Shown here: piece after piece, positions 17,793 through 26,770 of the stretch
Numbering within the stretch: the first letter of the stretch is position 1
Layout of the letters: the number at the start of each line of letters is the position of its first letter
From: Leptospira bouyouniensis
Lineage (GTDB): Bacteria; Spirochaetota; Leptospiria; Leptospirales; Leptospiraceae
Assembly (NCBI RefSeq): GCF_004769525.1
Contig: NZ_RQFT01000008.1
Coordinates: 289,380-353,379 of the forward strand
DNA length: 64,000 nucleotides
Direction: 5' to 3'
Position numbers and translations under genes: made by a program
Notes under the pieces: generated by a model
The model's database searches: none
What the model saw: only the letters and a program-made list of their open reading frames with translations
Told to the model about the DNA's origin: nothing

Positions 17793-18451
17793 TATAAGAT
17801 CGAATATTCTTGAACTCTTAGGGCTAATTCAGATCGATTATGAACTTGTAGTTTTCGGTAAATTGATTTTACATATCCTTGAACTGTATGTTCACTTAAA
17901 TCCAAAAACTTTGATACGAGTGGAATTGTTTTCCCCTTTACTAATAATTCAAGGATTTGTTTTTCTCGATCAGTAAGATACACCTTGGGTTTATCAACTG
18001 GACTTCTAAAACTAGAAAATACTCGAAGTGCAATCGTCGGTGTGATATAGGCACCCCCATCCAAAATTACATCAATTATACTTTTAATCTGACCTAATTC
18101 TGATTTCAAAAGATATCCAAGGGCACCATTTTTAATGGAGTTAAAAATCATTTCATCGGAATTCATATTCGTCAACATGATAACTTTGATATTATCAATT
18201 TTTTCTGATAATATTTTTACTACTTCGATTCCGTTGATCCCTGGTAACATGATATCCAAAAACAGAATATCAATATTTTTGTGTTGAGGATCTCGTAATA
18301 ACATTTCTCCTGTTTTCCAAGAAAGAATTTCGGCAACATTCTCCAATTCTGAGATTCTTGTTTTAAGCTCTTCTAGAAAAAACTCATCATTCTCAAGTAT
18401 ACCAATTCGAATGGAAGGACTATTCTTTACGTTATTATTTTTAAGCGACAT
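17792..18451 (-). CDS. NarL/LuxR-type response regulator
   Basis: About 219 residues. The receiver domain (about 15-130) carries the acidic pair ENDE, the phospho-acceptor Asp in DILFLDIMLPG, Thr in VIMLTNMNSDE and Lys in GYLLKSE. The C-terminal LuxR-type helix-turn-helix (about 150-219) reads LTDREKQILELLVKGKT...SEHTVQGYVKSIYRKL. The open frame extends to 18478, but the internal ATG at 18451 gives a normal receiver start and still overlaps the end of the cyclase gene by 11 bases. It is the obvious partner of the downstream HisKA_3 kinase and is co-transcribed with the adenylate cyclase upstream. Confidence 0.92.
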   Translation of the reverse strand: MSLKNNNVKNSPSIRIGILENDEFFLEELKTRISELENVAEILSWKTGEMLLRDPQHKNIDILFLDIMLPGINGIEVVKILSEKIDNIKVIMLTNMNSDEMIFNSIKNGALGYLLKSELGQIKSIIDVILDGGAYITPTIALRVFSSFRSPVDKPKVYLTDREKQILELLVKGKTIPLVSKFLDLSEHTVQGYVKSIYRKLQVHNRSELALRVQEYSIL

Positions 18452-21400
18452 GTTCTCTTGTTCCTGCGATGGTCTCATAAAATTTCCAAAAATTCTCGTT
18501 AGGTGTTCTAAGGTCTTCTGAAAGGGAAAATTCTTTTTTTAGTCCTAACACATAGTACATTTCGACTTCACCTTTATTTTTTGCATTTACTTTCCCTCTG
18601 TAATCACATTCAAATACTTCTCTAATCATATCATAAGTAGTTCCACTGATATTGATTTTTCCTGGAGTTCCGGAAGATTCCATTCTTGAGGCCGTATTTA
18701 CAGTATCTCCCCAAACATCATAAGCAAATTTCTTTTCGCCAATCACTCCTGCCACAAGAGGTCCTGAATGAATTCCTAATCTGAGTTCCCAAAAAGGTAA
18801 CCCTTGGTCAGCTTTAATTTGTTTCATTATATTCATGAAGGCTTGAATCTCTAAAGCTGCAAGAATAGAATCTATAGCATGCGTTTGGTTTCGCTTTGGA
18901 ATTCCACCTGCACACATATAACTATCTCCGATGGTTTTTAATTTTTCTAATTTATATCTCTCTGTAATTTTGTCAAATTGGACAAAACATGCATCCAAAT
19001 CACGAATCAGCTCTTGCGGCGATAAAACTTCTGCAATTTGAGTGAATCCTTTGAAATCTGTGAACATTACACTTACATTTTCATATAAAATTGGTTCTGT
19101 AGCCCCCTTTTCTTTCAATTCTTGAGCGATATCAACTGGTAAGATATTGAGTAGGAGTTTTTCGTTTTTGTTTCTTTCTTCTTCTGCAATATTTCTAGAA
19201 ATTTCCAATTCCTTAAAGAGAGTTGAACTATAGATTATTCCGGCAAGTTGATCCGCTAAAATCGATAACTTAGAAATATCTTCTTCACTTAAATCTAACT
19301 TACTTTCCGAATTTGATAAATCTAGAATACCGATTACCTCCCCATTTAGTATCATAGGTATAAAGATAAAGGATCGTATTTTACATACATCTTGAACCCA
19401 CTTATCATCGTCAGATAACCATCTTTCAAAACTTCCATTACGATCTGGTATATAAATAGGTTTTTTTCTGCGTAGCGATAATTCGTGAGCACCTTTCCCT
19501 CCTTTTATCGGTATACGCATATCATAGATGCGTTTCTTTTGAAATTCTGTAACAGATTCTGGAATGTCCATATCGATAAATCTTAAATATTTTTTTTCGC
19601 TGTCTGCAACTAGCAACGAATAGTACATTATATTAAAATTTTCTTTTACATATGTTTGTACTTTCTTCATAATCAAATGGATATCCATTGTTTCATTTAA
19701 ATTTTTGATCAGATCATTGAGAGCAAGAATATCCTTTTTTTGTTTTTCAGTTTCTTTTAACAAATGTACTCTTTGAATGACTCCTGATACTTGTGCACAT
19801 AAATGTTCAATAGATCTAGCATTCGATTTTGTTAAATCCAAACGTTTGTAGAAGTTGGAAAACATTATGAGCCCAATCGTTTCGTTGTTTAATACTAAAG
19901 GAACATGCAAAAAGGAATTTGCTTTTACTCCTTCACTAATTCGTCGATCAATATCAAACCCAAATTTTTTGACATGAGGAAGAAACATACTTTTTTTACG
20001 TTTCCATACTAGATAAGGAACCCCGCCTGTCTGATTCATAGGAATTCGCAAGTTATTCACAAATTCCCTTTGTTCTTTTGTCGCTTCAACAAAAGTTTCT
20101 GCATGTACGCTCTTGATTTCTTCTTTGTTTTCATCCAATAAAAATAACCAAGTTGCAAGTATTCCATATTTTTGATTTACATAATTTGCAATAGCGCTAA
20201 TGATTTTTGCTAATTCAGATTCTGAGTTGATTAAACTGGTAAAATGGTTAAAAGCTTCGATTTCTTTTTTTGCATCCTCTGATTGGATGAGAGCTTGGTC
20301 AGTATTTATTTTCTCTTGCGCTAATGCTAATATGGTTTGATCCAACTTCACTGCGGTGGATCGTAAAAAAACAAACGAAACTAGATAAAATGCAAGGGCA
20401 ATCGGTGATGCAACAATCAAGGCATGATAAATTGCAACACTAACTGGGTACACATTCATCAAATTCAAAACATAGAACGACATTGAAATGGGTACAAAAA
20501 AGAGAATCATAAGTGATACTCGATTCCCTATCAATGTAGCTTGTCCTGAAGTAGGTATAGCACCCATTTTAAGAATAAAAATAGAAATCAAAAGAGCAGG
20601 AATGAACTGTAATTCACCGAATGTATAGAGTGGTAATCCCATTGTTGCAGGCAAATTTAACAATATAAGAAAATCTCCAAAAATTAAGGAGGTTACAATT
20701 ACACTCGCCAACCTGTTGTTAGTTTCATTACGTAATTTAATCCAGTCTTTTAGAAATACACCCATACCGAAAATTCCCAAAAAACCAAAAAAATTAAGCC
20801 CAATTCCTCCTGCAGAAATTCGTCCGAAAGAATATTCGTAAAACCCGCTAAAAAAATAAGGAGTCCATAACACAACAGATAGAACAAAGGAACAAAAGTC
20901 GATCCACCGAACAAATTTAGGAGAATTTTTACCAAATATCGCATAACAAAAACGTATATGAATCCCAGGTGTAAAAACAAATAAGGTATAAAAAATTTGT
21001 TCAATCCTTCTTGCGACAATTAATGGCATTTCAAATTTGAAAATCACCATAATGATAGCAAACGTTCCTGCCATAAAAAATGAAATAGAAGCCAACATAT
21101 TTAATTTTCTATCTGGATTACTACCGGCAATATAAATCGCTAATGCAAAGACAAAAACACTAGAGAATAGTGGTACTAAAAAATAAGGTCGTTCATATGC
21201 TGTTAGTTGAATATTAGGGTGGAGGTAAAACGAAACGATAAAAGCAATGACCAGTAAAATCGTAGTGATAAATCCTGATAAAAAATAGAATAACCCCCTT
21301 TGTTTGAATAGTAAATCATTTAAATTCAGGAAATCTGACCGAAAAATTCCATAACCTAGAATCGATAATGGTATAAATGAAAAACTACTTAATGGAAATA

Positions 21401-22052
21401 CTGGATAACCAACTAAACTTAAAAAATTAGTAATCAAAAGAATACTGCATATATGAAGACCCCAAAAGATCAATTTCTTTGCTTCAAAATCTTTCTTGAA
21501 CCGAACTCGGTAATGAAAGGAAGCCGGAGTATATAAAAATAGATAATTAAAAAAAGTTACCACCCCCCAAATTTTTAAAGGAAACTTTGCAATTGGATAT
21601 TTACCAAAGGAATAAGAAAAATAACTACCTGTAAAATCATAATGATTTATAAGTCCATAATACCCGAATATAAGAGTTAACATTGTGAGTATACCGGAGA
21701 AGATTAAAAACTTATAACGTTCGTTAGTTAAGTAATATGTCAAAAATGATGCAGAAGGAGCCATTAATATAACTCCAAAGTATCCGATCCTGTTCCAATA
21801 TAATATCGTAGATTGATCTTCAATTAAACTTCGGATTGATGATACGAAACCCAGAGAGGCAATGGAAAAACAAAAACAAATAAAACTAAATAAAATCTTA
21901 CGGTTTTCTGATCTTTTCGTCGCAATGATTCCAAGTGTTGTTAGTGCCAAACCAACAAAGATGGTTAAAAAGTTTGGAATGGCCCAAGGAAGTTTGTGCC
22001 AAAAGTATTCAATCGCTGATGGATGGATTGAAAGTTCGGGGATTGGTAACAT
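18441..22052 (-). CDS. membrane adenylate cyclase with two GAF-like domains
   Basis: A 1203-residue class III cyclase. About 25-570 contains many membrane helices in two blocks (a 7TM histidine-kinase-like N-terminal sensor at about 25-260, then further helices). Two GAF-like domains follow (about 600-760 and 775-940), then a short coiled coil and the catalytic domain at about 985-1170. The domain has both metal-binding Asp (VMFTDFKGFT and KTIGDSYMC), the adenine-selecting Lys/Asp pair (LEKLKTIGD and YDVWGD) and the transition-state Asn/Arg (TVNTASRME), so it should make cAMP. It is the first gene of a three-gene operon with a response regulator and a DISM kinase. Confidence 0.9.
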   Translation of the reverse strand: MLPIPELSIHPSAIEYFWHKLPWAIPNFLTIFVGLALTTLGIIATKRSENRKILFSFICFCFSIASLGFVSSIRSLIEDQSTILYWNRIGYFGVILMAPSASFLTYYLTNERYKFLIFSGILTMLTLIFGYYGLINHYDFTGSYFSYSFGKYPIAKFPLKIWGVVTFFNYLFLYTPASFHYRVRFKKDFEAKKLIFWGLHICSILLITNFLSLVGYPVFPLSSFSFIPLSILGYGIFRSDFLNLNDLLFKQRGLFYFLSGFITTILLVIAFIVSFYLHPNIQLTAYERPYFLVPLFSSVFVFALAIYIAGSNPDRKLNMLASISFFMAGTFAIIMVIFKFEMPLIVARRIEQIFYTLFVFTPGIHIRFCYAIFGKNSPKFVRWIDFCSFVLSVVLWTPYFFSGFYEYSFGRISAGGIGLNFFGFLGIFGMGVFLKDWIKLRNETNNRLASVIVTSLIFGDFLILLNLPATMGLPLYTFGELQFIPALLISIFILKMGAIPTSGQATLIGNRVSLMILFFVPISMSFYVLNLMNVYPVSVAIYHALIVASPIALAFYLVSFVFLRSTAVKLDQTILALAQEKINTDQALIQSEDAKKEIEAFNHFTSLINSESELAKIISAIANYVNQKYGILATWLFLLDENKEEIKSVHAETFVEATKEQREFVNNLRIPMNQTGGVPYLVWKRKKSMFLPHVKKFGFDIDRRISEGVKANSFLHVPLVLNNETIGLIMFSNFYKRLDLTKSNARSIEHLCAQVSGVIQRVHLLKETEKQKKDILALNDLIKNLNETMDIHLIMKKVQTYVKENFNIMYYSLLVADSEKKYLRFIDMDIPESVTEFQKKRIYDMRIPIKGGKGAHELSLRRKKPIYIPDRNGSFERWLSDDDKWVQDVCKIRSFIFIPMILNGEVIGILDLSNSESKLDLSEEDISKLSILADQLAGIIYSSTLFKELEISRNIAEEERNKNEKLLLNILPVDIAQELKEKGATEPILYENVSVMFTDFKGFTQIAEVLSPQELIRDLDACFVQFDKITERYKLEKLKTIGDSYMCAGGIPKRNQTHAIDSILAALEIQAFMNIMKQIKADQGLPFWELRLGIHSGPLVAGVIGEKKFAYDVWGDTVNTASRMESSGTPGKINISGTTYDMIREVFECDYRGKVNAKNKGEVEMYYVLGLKKEFSLSEDLRTPNENFWKFYETIAGTREHVA

Positions 22053-22165
22053 GGATTCCTCAATTTCATTTCAGATTTCTTCGCATAAAAGTTCTACTTA
22101 TGCATAGAATTCGTTAGAGCCTTCCTGTTAATCTCATTTTGGAAATAATTATTTCACTTGATTCA

Positions 22166-22187
22166 CCCCCCTGTTTAGGGGGTTTTT
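22166..22187 (+). terminator. terminator hairpin in a divergent intergenic region
   Basis: CCCCC / GGGGG stem with a short loop, followed by TTTTT (22183-22187). It lies between the divergent cyclase (start 22052) and protease (start 22281) genes and points to the plus strand, where no gene precedes it. It could end an unannotated short RNA or upstream transcripts. Confidence 0.7.
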
Positions 22188-22237
22188 GAAATATTTGAAT
22201 TCAATCTGAATTTGAAAATTTAAAGATAAGAAACTGA

Positions 22238-22267
22238 TTGCCTTGGTTTTACCAATTTGGCTATAAT
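22238..22267 (+). promoter_or_regulatory. promoter of the protease gene
   Basis: TTGCCT (22238-22243), an 18-base spacer and a perfect TATAAT (22262-22267). A TTG start at 22257 would lie inside this promoter, so the ATG at 22281, with a leader of about seven bases, is the likely start. Confidence 0.65.
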
Positions 22268-22280
22268 AGATATAATTTTT

Positions 22281-22967
22281 ATGTCAAAAACAATATACAT
22301 TAAGTTTCTTTTGCTATTAATTTTTTTTTCTTATTTCACATTTTGTTCAAAGAATTACAATCCTATCCAGATTGAGCCAACAAAAGAAATCATTGAAATC
22401 GCAAAAAATCGAACTGTCACTTTGCATTATCACATCAGTGATTATGCAAAAGGCACAGGATTGCTATTAGATGACAAAGGGCATGTGTTAACTTCGAGAC
22501 ATGTCATTCTTGGATGGGAAGATAGAGTTCGAATTTCACAAGATTCAAAAACTTTTTTTGATGCGAAGGTAATCATTGAAGAACCCAAACTTGATTTGGT
22601 CATTTTAAAAACAGAACTAAAACGGAAACTACCAAAATTAGAATTTATTGACAGAAATGATTTAGAAAACAACGAACCAGTTTTTTTATTCGGTTCAGCG
22701 TGGGGATTAGCAAATTCATTTCTAAAAGGATATATTTCAAATACTGATAGATCAGGTGTTGATTTAAATCTTAAATTGGTTCCGCTCATCCAAACAATCG
22801 GAACTTCCTATCCAGGATGTTCGGGTGCTGGCGTTTATTTATATGATGGTAAACTCATCGGTATCAATAGGGCCACGATTGGTAGTGAACCTGGAAACTC
22901 AATTGGACTAGTCATTCCTTCAGGATATGTAAAAACATTTCTCAATCTTTCGAAGATAGAAATTTAA
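22281..22967 (+). CDS. trypsin-like serine protease lipoprotein
   Basis: About 228 residues from ATG 22281. A lipoprotein signal ends FSYFTFC. The chymotrypsin-fold triad is visible in the usual order: His in LTSRHVILG, Asp in KLDLVILK and Ser in YPGCSGAGVY (the GxSG nucleophile site, here GCSGAG). GTGLLLDDKGHVLTSRHV matches the DegP/HtrA-type strand before the His. No PDZ domain follows, so it is a short periplasmic S1C-like protease. There is almost no 5' leader and no Shine-Dalgarno sequence, which suggests near-leaderless translation. A hairpin terminator lies upstream of its promoter. Confidence 0.83.
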   Translation: MSKTIYIKFLLLLIFFSYFTFCSKNYNPIQIEPTKEIIEIAKNRTVTLHYHISDYAKGTGLLLDDKGHVLTSRHVILGWEDRVRISQDSKTFFDAKVIIEEPKLDLVILKTELKRKLPKLEFIDRNDLENNEPVFLFGSAWGLANSFLKGYISNTDRSGVDLNLKLVPLIQTIGTSYPGCSGAGVYLYDGKLIGINRATIGSEPGNSIGLVIPSGYVKTFLNLSKIEI

Positions 22968-23052
22968 TTGTCATATTTTAGGAGGAAAAAAGTTTGAATT
23001 TTCTCCGAGATATGAATCATAGCCTGCAATGTACGGAAGATCCTTCGCATAA

Positions 23053-23229
23053 TTGTTGTATAGTTCTTTCACGGATACATTAACGGGAACTGTCTCTGTT
23101 CCTGGCAATGTAAGTGGTGGAAATGTGAATGTTAGCCGATCCTTCAATAAAGATAAGTTTACATATGATGTAGATTGCAAAATTGACATCACAAATGGAA
23201 CAGGAAATTGTAACGTCACCATAAAATAA
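23053..23229 (+). pseudogene. possible C-terminal remnant of an exported beta-rich protein
   Basis: The plus strand reads SSFTDTLTGTVSVPGNVSGG, then KFTYDVDCKIDITNGTGNC and NVTIK before TAA at 23227. This beta-rich, two-Cys composition is typical of the end of an exported protein. There is no credible start, as an in-frame TAA lies at 23050, so it would be the tail of a lost gene. A minus-strand frame over the same bases has no ribosome-binding site. Low confidence. Confidence 0.3.
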
Positions 23230-23232
23230 ACG

Positions 23233-23473
23233 TTATCTCATTGAGCGAAAATGAACGATTGGGAGATTCTCTCCCAATCGTAGTCCAGAGACTTTTTTCA
23301 GTTGATCTTCTATCAATTTATTCTTTTGCATTTCTTCTACATAAGAACCCAAGTGTGGATTTCGTTTTTGAGGTTTTTGAAACTACGTGAAAAGAAACTA
23401 CGTTTGCAAATTTTATCATGCACTCACGTTTTGATTCGATGAAGATAAGATTACGTTCTTCGTCCGTATACAC
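23233..23473 (-). pseudogene. possible broken small ORF
   Basis: On the minus strand a GTG at 23473 opens VYTDEERNLIFIESKRE and continues to TLG near 23350. Removing one G from CTTGGGTTC near there continues as YVEEMQKNKLIEDQLKKVSG to a stop at 23233. The composition looks protein-like, but no family is recognised. The strong hairpin 23255-23281 falls within its 3' end, which argues against coding. The rest of this roughly 470-base gap up to the AlkB-fusion promoter shows nothing else. Confidence 0.25.
23255..23281. terminator. perfect 12-bp hairpin, possible bidirectional terminator
   Basis: ACGATTGGGAGA and its exact complement pair over 12 bases around a TTC loop. The T-runs on either side are weak (TTCATTTT on the minus strand), so terminator function is only likely. 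Confidence 0.5.
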
Positions 23474-23578
23474 CTATATCTCCTTTCAAAAACAGATACG
23501 ATTCAGATACAATATCAGTTCCCATTGTCAGCGAGAGTGAATCCTTCGTTGATTTGGAAAAATCATAAATAATTCGAA

Positions 23579-23608
23579 TTGACATTTTTTTGCCTTAGTT
23601 TATTTATA
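23579..23608 (+). promoter_or_regulatory. promoter of the ferredoxin-reductase-AlkB gene
   Basis: A perfect TTGACA (23579-23584) followed by TATTTA at 16 bases or TTTATA at 18 bases. Transcription would start near 23615, giving a leader of about 75 bases that contains the hairpin 23638-23680. Confidence 0.6.
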
Positions 23609-23637
23609 ACAAACGTGCGAAATAAATCCATTTCATA

Positions 23638-23680
23638 GCCGTTTTTTGCGCTCGAGTGAACTCGGACCAATAGAAACGGC
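23638..23680 (+). promoter_or_regulatory. structured 5' leader of the AlkB fusion gene
   Basis: Outer stem GCCGTTT / AAACGGC (23638-23644 with 23674-23680) encloses an inner stem CGAGT-GA-ACTCG (23653-23664). The GGGAG ribosome-binding site begins immediately after the outer stem, six bases before the ATG. A role in translation control is inferred from position; no known riboswitch class is recognised. Confidence 0.5.
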
Positions 23681-23691
23681 GGGAGACAATT

Positions 23692-25941
23692 ATGTTTCTA
23701 ACAGATCGAACCGGCATCCAAAAAGAGAACTTAAATCTACTGACAGGGGCAAATGAAGGCAATCAACGAGTCAAAATCAACGGAGTTGAGTTATATGCCA
23801 AGGCAGATGAAAACATACTCAGTGCTGCGATCCGGCAAGGATTTGATTTTCCCCATAGCTGCCGCGTAGGAGGTTGTGCAACCTGCAAATGCCAATTAGT
23901 TGCAGGAAAAGTTAAAGAACTGACCGAAACCGGGTATATTCTTTCCGATGAAGAATTGGACGAAGGGTATATCCTTGCGTGCCAAAGTATTCCAAAAACG
24001 GATGTTGAGATTCGTGTAACTGGTAAAGAAACAATCACAGGGAAAATAACGAATCAAAAAAATTTAACACATGATATATGTGAAATCACTATTCAATTAG
24101 AGAGACCACTGACCTACATCGCAGGACAATATGTTTCTCTTACGATTGAAGGATTAAACGTAGAAAGAAATTATTCCATTGCAAACCCTCCTAACCAAAA
24201 GGGAATAGTTACATTCATCATACGTAAAGTTCCCGATGGAAAATTGTCGAATTATATTTTTGATTACAATCTCGCTGGCAAATCGATAAAATTAAAAGGA
24301 GCATTTGGAGATTTTTATTTAAGAGATAGTAAAAGACCAATTCTCATGATAGCTGGAGGTAGCGGACTTGCACCAATACTTGCCATATTAAAACAAGGAA
24401 TCTTAGCTCGTACCAAACGACCGCTGACCTTACTCTTTGGAGCTAAAACCAAAGAAGATTTATATAAACTTAAGGAAATTCAAAAGATTGGGAAGGAGTG
24501 GAAAGGTAAATTTACATTCATTCCGATCCTTTCTGATGAACCCAAAAAAAGTTCTTGGAAAGGACAAAGAGGTTATGTTACCAATTTAATCAAAGAACAC
24601 ATAAACAATACAACAGAAGCTTATTTATGCGGACCTCCTCCCATGGTGGACACAGCAAAAAAAGAACTTGTCCAATGTGGAATTTCCAAACGTTCAATTT
24701 ATGCCGATCGATTTACAACAATTGATCATAGTTTGAGTTTAAATATTGATGATCAAAACTCAAGATCCGCAGCAAAAATTTTCGATTACTTAAAATTCTT
24801 TTTATTCCATGCAGTAGCAATCTCTTCGATGATAAGTTTGTTACTAGGTGGAAGTTACACTACATTTGGTTTTTTTTCACTCTTATTTTTTTATATCATA
24901 GGAGATGCGTTTTCTGGGGATGATAAGGATACTCCAAACTACACAAAACCAGAAGTACTAACACTTCAACTTTGGATGGCTTTGCCTATCTTATGTTTGA
25001 TCTTTTTTTGTTCCGTATGGACAGTCAGTCCAACTGATACTTTTGGTTTTGGGTCTTGGTTAACTCAAACTTTTGGATTTGATTTCAATTTAGCAAAGGA
25101 AAACACTTCCTCCATTGTTCATGTTTATGCTATCTTCTTAACTGGCTTAATGATCGGACTCGTTGGAACTATTACTGCCCATGAATTAACACACCGGACT
25201 TGGGACGCCATATCAATGTTCATTGGTCGTTGGTTGTTAGCATTTAGTTTTGATACAATTTTCTCTATCGAACATGTGTATGGTCACCATCGTTATGTAT
25301 CCACAACTGAAGATCCTGCAACAGCACCACGTGGAAGAAATGTATACTATCATATCTTGGCTTCAACAATTAAAGGGAACATTAGTGCTTGGAAAATCGA
25401 AGTGAAACGTTTGAAAAGAAAAAACGTATCTATCTTTTCCTACCATAACGCTTTCATTCGTGGACATTTAATGAGTGTTTGTTTAGTATTACTATCATAT
25501 CTAATTGGAGGCATTCCTGGAATGTTATTTTTTATAACATCTGGTTTATTTGGAAAAAGCCTACTTGAAATTGTTAATTATATGGAGCATTACGGGATGG
25601 TTCGTATGCCAGAAGAACCTGTGCAACCTAGACATTCTTGGAATACAAATAAACGAATTAGTTCTTGGACTATGTTCAATTTAACGCGACACTCACACCA
25701 CCACGCTCAAGGGGAAGTGCCATACCAAAATCTGAGACCCTATCCCAATGCTCCAATGATGATTAGTGGTTATCTGACAACAATTGTGATCGCTCTGATC
25801 CCTCCTTTATGGCATCATCTAATGACGCCGAAAGTACTTGAATGGGATCGAAAATTTGCAAGCCAAGAAGAACTCGAACTTGCCAGAATTGCAAATGAAA
25901 ACAGTGGTATTGCGAAATTCAAATCAACTAATACAAACTAA
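23692..25941 (+). CDS. alkane 1-monooxygenase (AlkB-like) fused to ferredoxin and ferredoxin reductase
   Basis: A 749-residue three-part protein. About 25-105 is a plant-type [2Fe-2S] ferredoxin with Cys in HSCRVGGCATCKC and LACQS. About 110-345 is an FNR-type FAD/NAD(P)H reductase (RNYSIAN for FAD, IAGGSGLAPILAIL for NAD, YLCGPPPMVD near its end). About 360-735 is a membrane di-iron hydroxylase with the His boxes HELTHR (near 497), HVYGHHRY (near 528) and RHSHHH (near 667). The set matches AlkB rather than fatty acid desaturase. The fusion would carry electrons from NAD(P)H to the di-iron site within one chain, hydroxylating alkanes or related alkyl chains at the inner membrane. A TetR gene overlaps its 3' end convergently. 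Confidence 0.9.
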   Translation: MFLTDRTGIQKENLNLLTGANEGNQRVKINGVELYAKADENILSAAIRQGFDFPHSCRVGGCATCKCQLVAGKVKELTETGYILSDEELDEGYILACQSIPKTDVEIRVTGKETITGKITNQKNLTHDICEITIQLERPLTYIAGQYVSLTIEGLNVERNYSIANPPNQKGIVTFIIRKVPDGKLSNYIFDYNLAGKSIKLKGAFGDFYLRDSKRPILMIAGGSGLAPILAILKQGILARTKRPLTLLFGAKTKEDLYKLKEIQKIGKEWKGKFTFIPILSDEPKKSSWKGQRGYVTNLIKEHINNTTEAYLCGPPPMVDTAKKELVQCGISKRSIYADRFTTIDHSLSLNIDDQNSRSAAKIFDYLKFFLFHAVAISSMISLLLGGSYTTFGFFSLLFFYIIGDAFSGDDKDTPNYTKPEVLTLQLWMALPILCLIFFCSVWTVSPTDTFGFGSWLTQTFGFDFNLAKENTSSIVHVYAIFLTGLMIGLVGTITAHELTHRTWDAISMFIGRWLLAFSFDTIFSIEHVYGHHRYVSTTEDPATAPRGRNVYYHILASTIKGNISAWKIEVKRLKRKNVSIFSYHNAFIRGHLMSVCLVLLSYLIGGIPGMLFFITSGLFGKSLLEIVNYMEHYGMVRMPEEPVQPRHSWNTNKRISSWTMFNLTRHSHHHAQGEVPYQNLRPYPNAPMMISGYLTTIVIALIPPLWHHLMTPKVLEWDRKFASQEELELARIANENSGIAKFKSTNTN

Positions 25942-26473
25942 TTATTTGTTTGAGTCCATCGAACAAATCGACCCAAGAAGTTTTTTCTTCTACGTTTGAT
26001 TTCAAAAATAGGATTCCGACAAAAAATGCTAAGAATGCTTTTCCTCCTTTTCCATTTGAATCTAGAGGAAAAAAACGATTTAATACTGTTTCGAAAGCTA
26101 AAAACGAATCATCAACTACTTGGAGTAAATCTTTAGAATTCGAATGATGTCTTTTTACATCAACAGCAAGTAACATTAAATTTAAAAAATGTCCTTCCTT
26201 TTGTGTGACAAATTGTAGTATATCATCTAGATTTTTAGTTTCTTCCGATAACTTCACGATTTCCTCTGCATCGGAAGAAACTAAATGTTTCACCATCGAA
26301 GCAAACAAAGATTCCTTCGTTGGGAAGTAGTGGTATAATGTGCCTGTTGACACACCCAGTTCTTTGGAAAGTTCTCTCATTGAAACAGAAGCTACCCCTT
26401 TTGCCACAAAAATGGGAAGGGATTTAGAAAGTAACTCAATTCGATAAAGATTATGATCCACAATCTTTGGCAT
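25928..26473 (-). CDS. TetR-family transcriptional regulator
   Basis: About 181 residues. The N-terminal helix-turn-helix is canonical: IFVAKGVASVSMRELSKELG then VSTGTLYHYFPTKESLF. The C-terminal ligand-binding part is all-helical and variable. A GTG at 26482 is in frame, but AGGTGG lies five bases before the ATG at 26473, so that is the start. It is convergent with the AlkB fusion and overlaps its last 14 bases. Adjacent placement makes the hydroxylase a plausible target, although no palindromic operator is obvious in the hydroxylase promoter. Confidence 0.9.
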   Translation of the reverse strand: MPKIVDHNLYRIELLSKSLPIFVAKGVASVSMRELSKELGVSTGTLYHYFPTKESLFASMVKHLVSSDAEEIVKLSEETKNLDDILQFVTQKEGHFLNLMLLAVDVKRHHSNSKDLLQVVDDSFLAFETVLNRFFPLDSNGKGGKAFLAFFVGILFLKSNVEEKTSWVDLFDGLKQIISLY

Positions 26474-26725
26474 ATCTACCACCTACTGACAAAAGACTCT
26501 TCGTATTTGATTGTTATTTTTTTTCACATGCTGAAAAAACAAAACTTTCAACAAGGATACTATTCACTTTGCTAAAAGAACATCAAGTAAGAATCTTTTT
26601 GGTTTCTCTTTAGATTTCAAACACCGAATGGATACAAAATCCAAAACAATTTTGATCTGATTCTATTTAAGTTTTTTCATAAGGGGAAGGTGAATCATAA
26701 ACTTTGTTAAGTTAATCGTATTGAC

Positions 26726-26759
26726 AACAAGAGTCCATTTAACCGATCAGACTCTTGTT
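26726..26759 (-). terminator. hairpin downstream of the GyrI-like gene
   Basis: AACAAGAGTC and GACTCTTGTT pair perfectly over ten bases around a 14-base loop, 12 bases after the stop at 26771. The T-run is weak, so it may be a terminator or an mRNA-protecting stem. Confidence 0.55.
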
Positions 26760-26770
26760 TATAAATAGCA

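Noticed and set aside
22971..23222. 83-codon minus-strand frame
   Set aside because: No ribosome-binding site, and the plus strand reads as a more convincing exported-protein tail.
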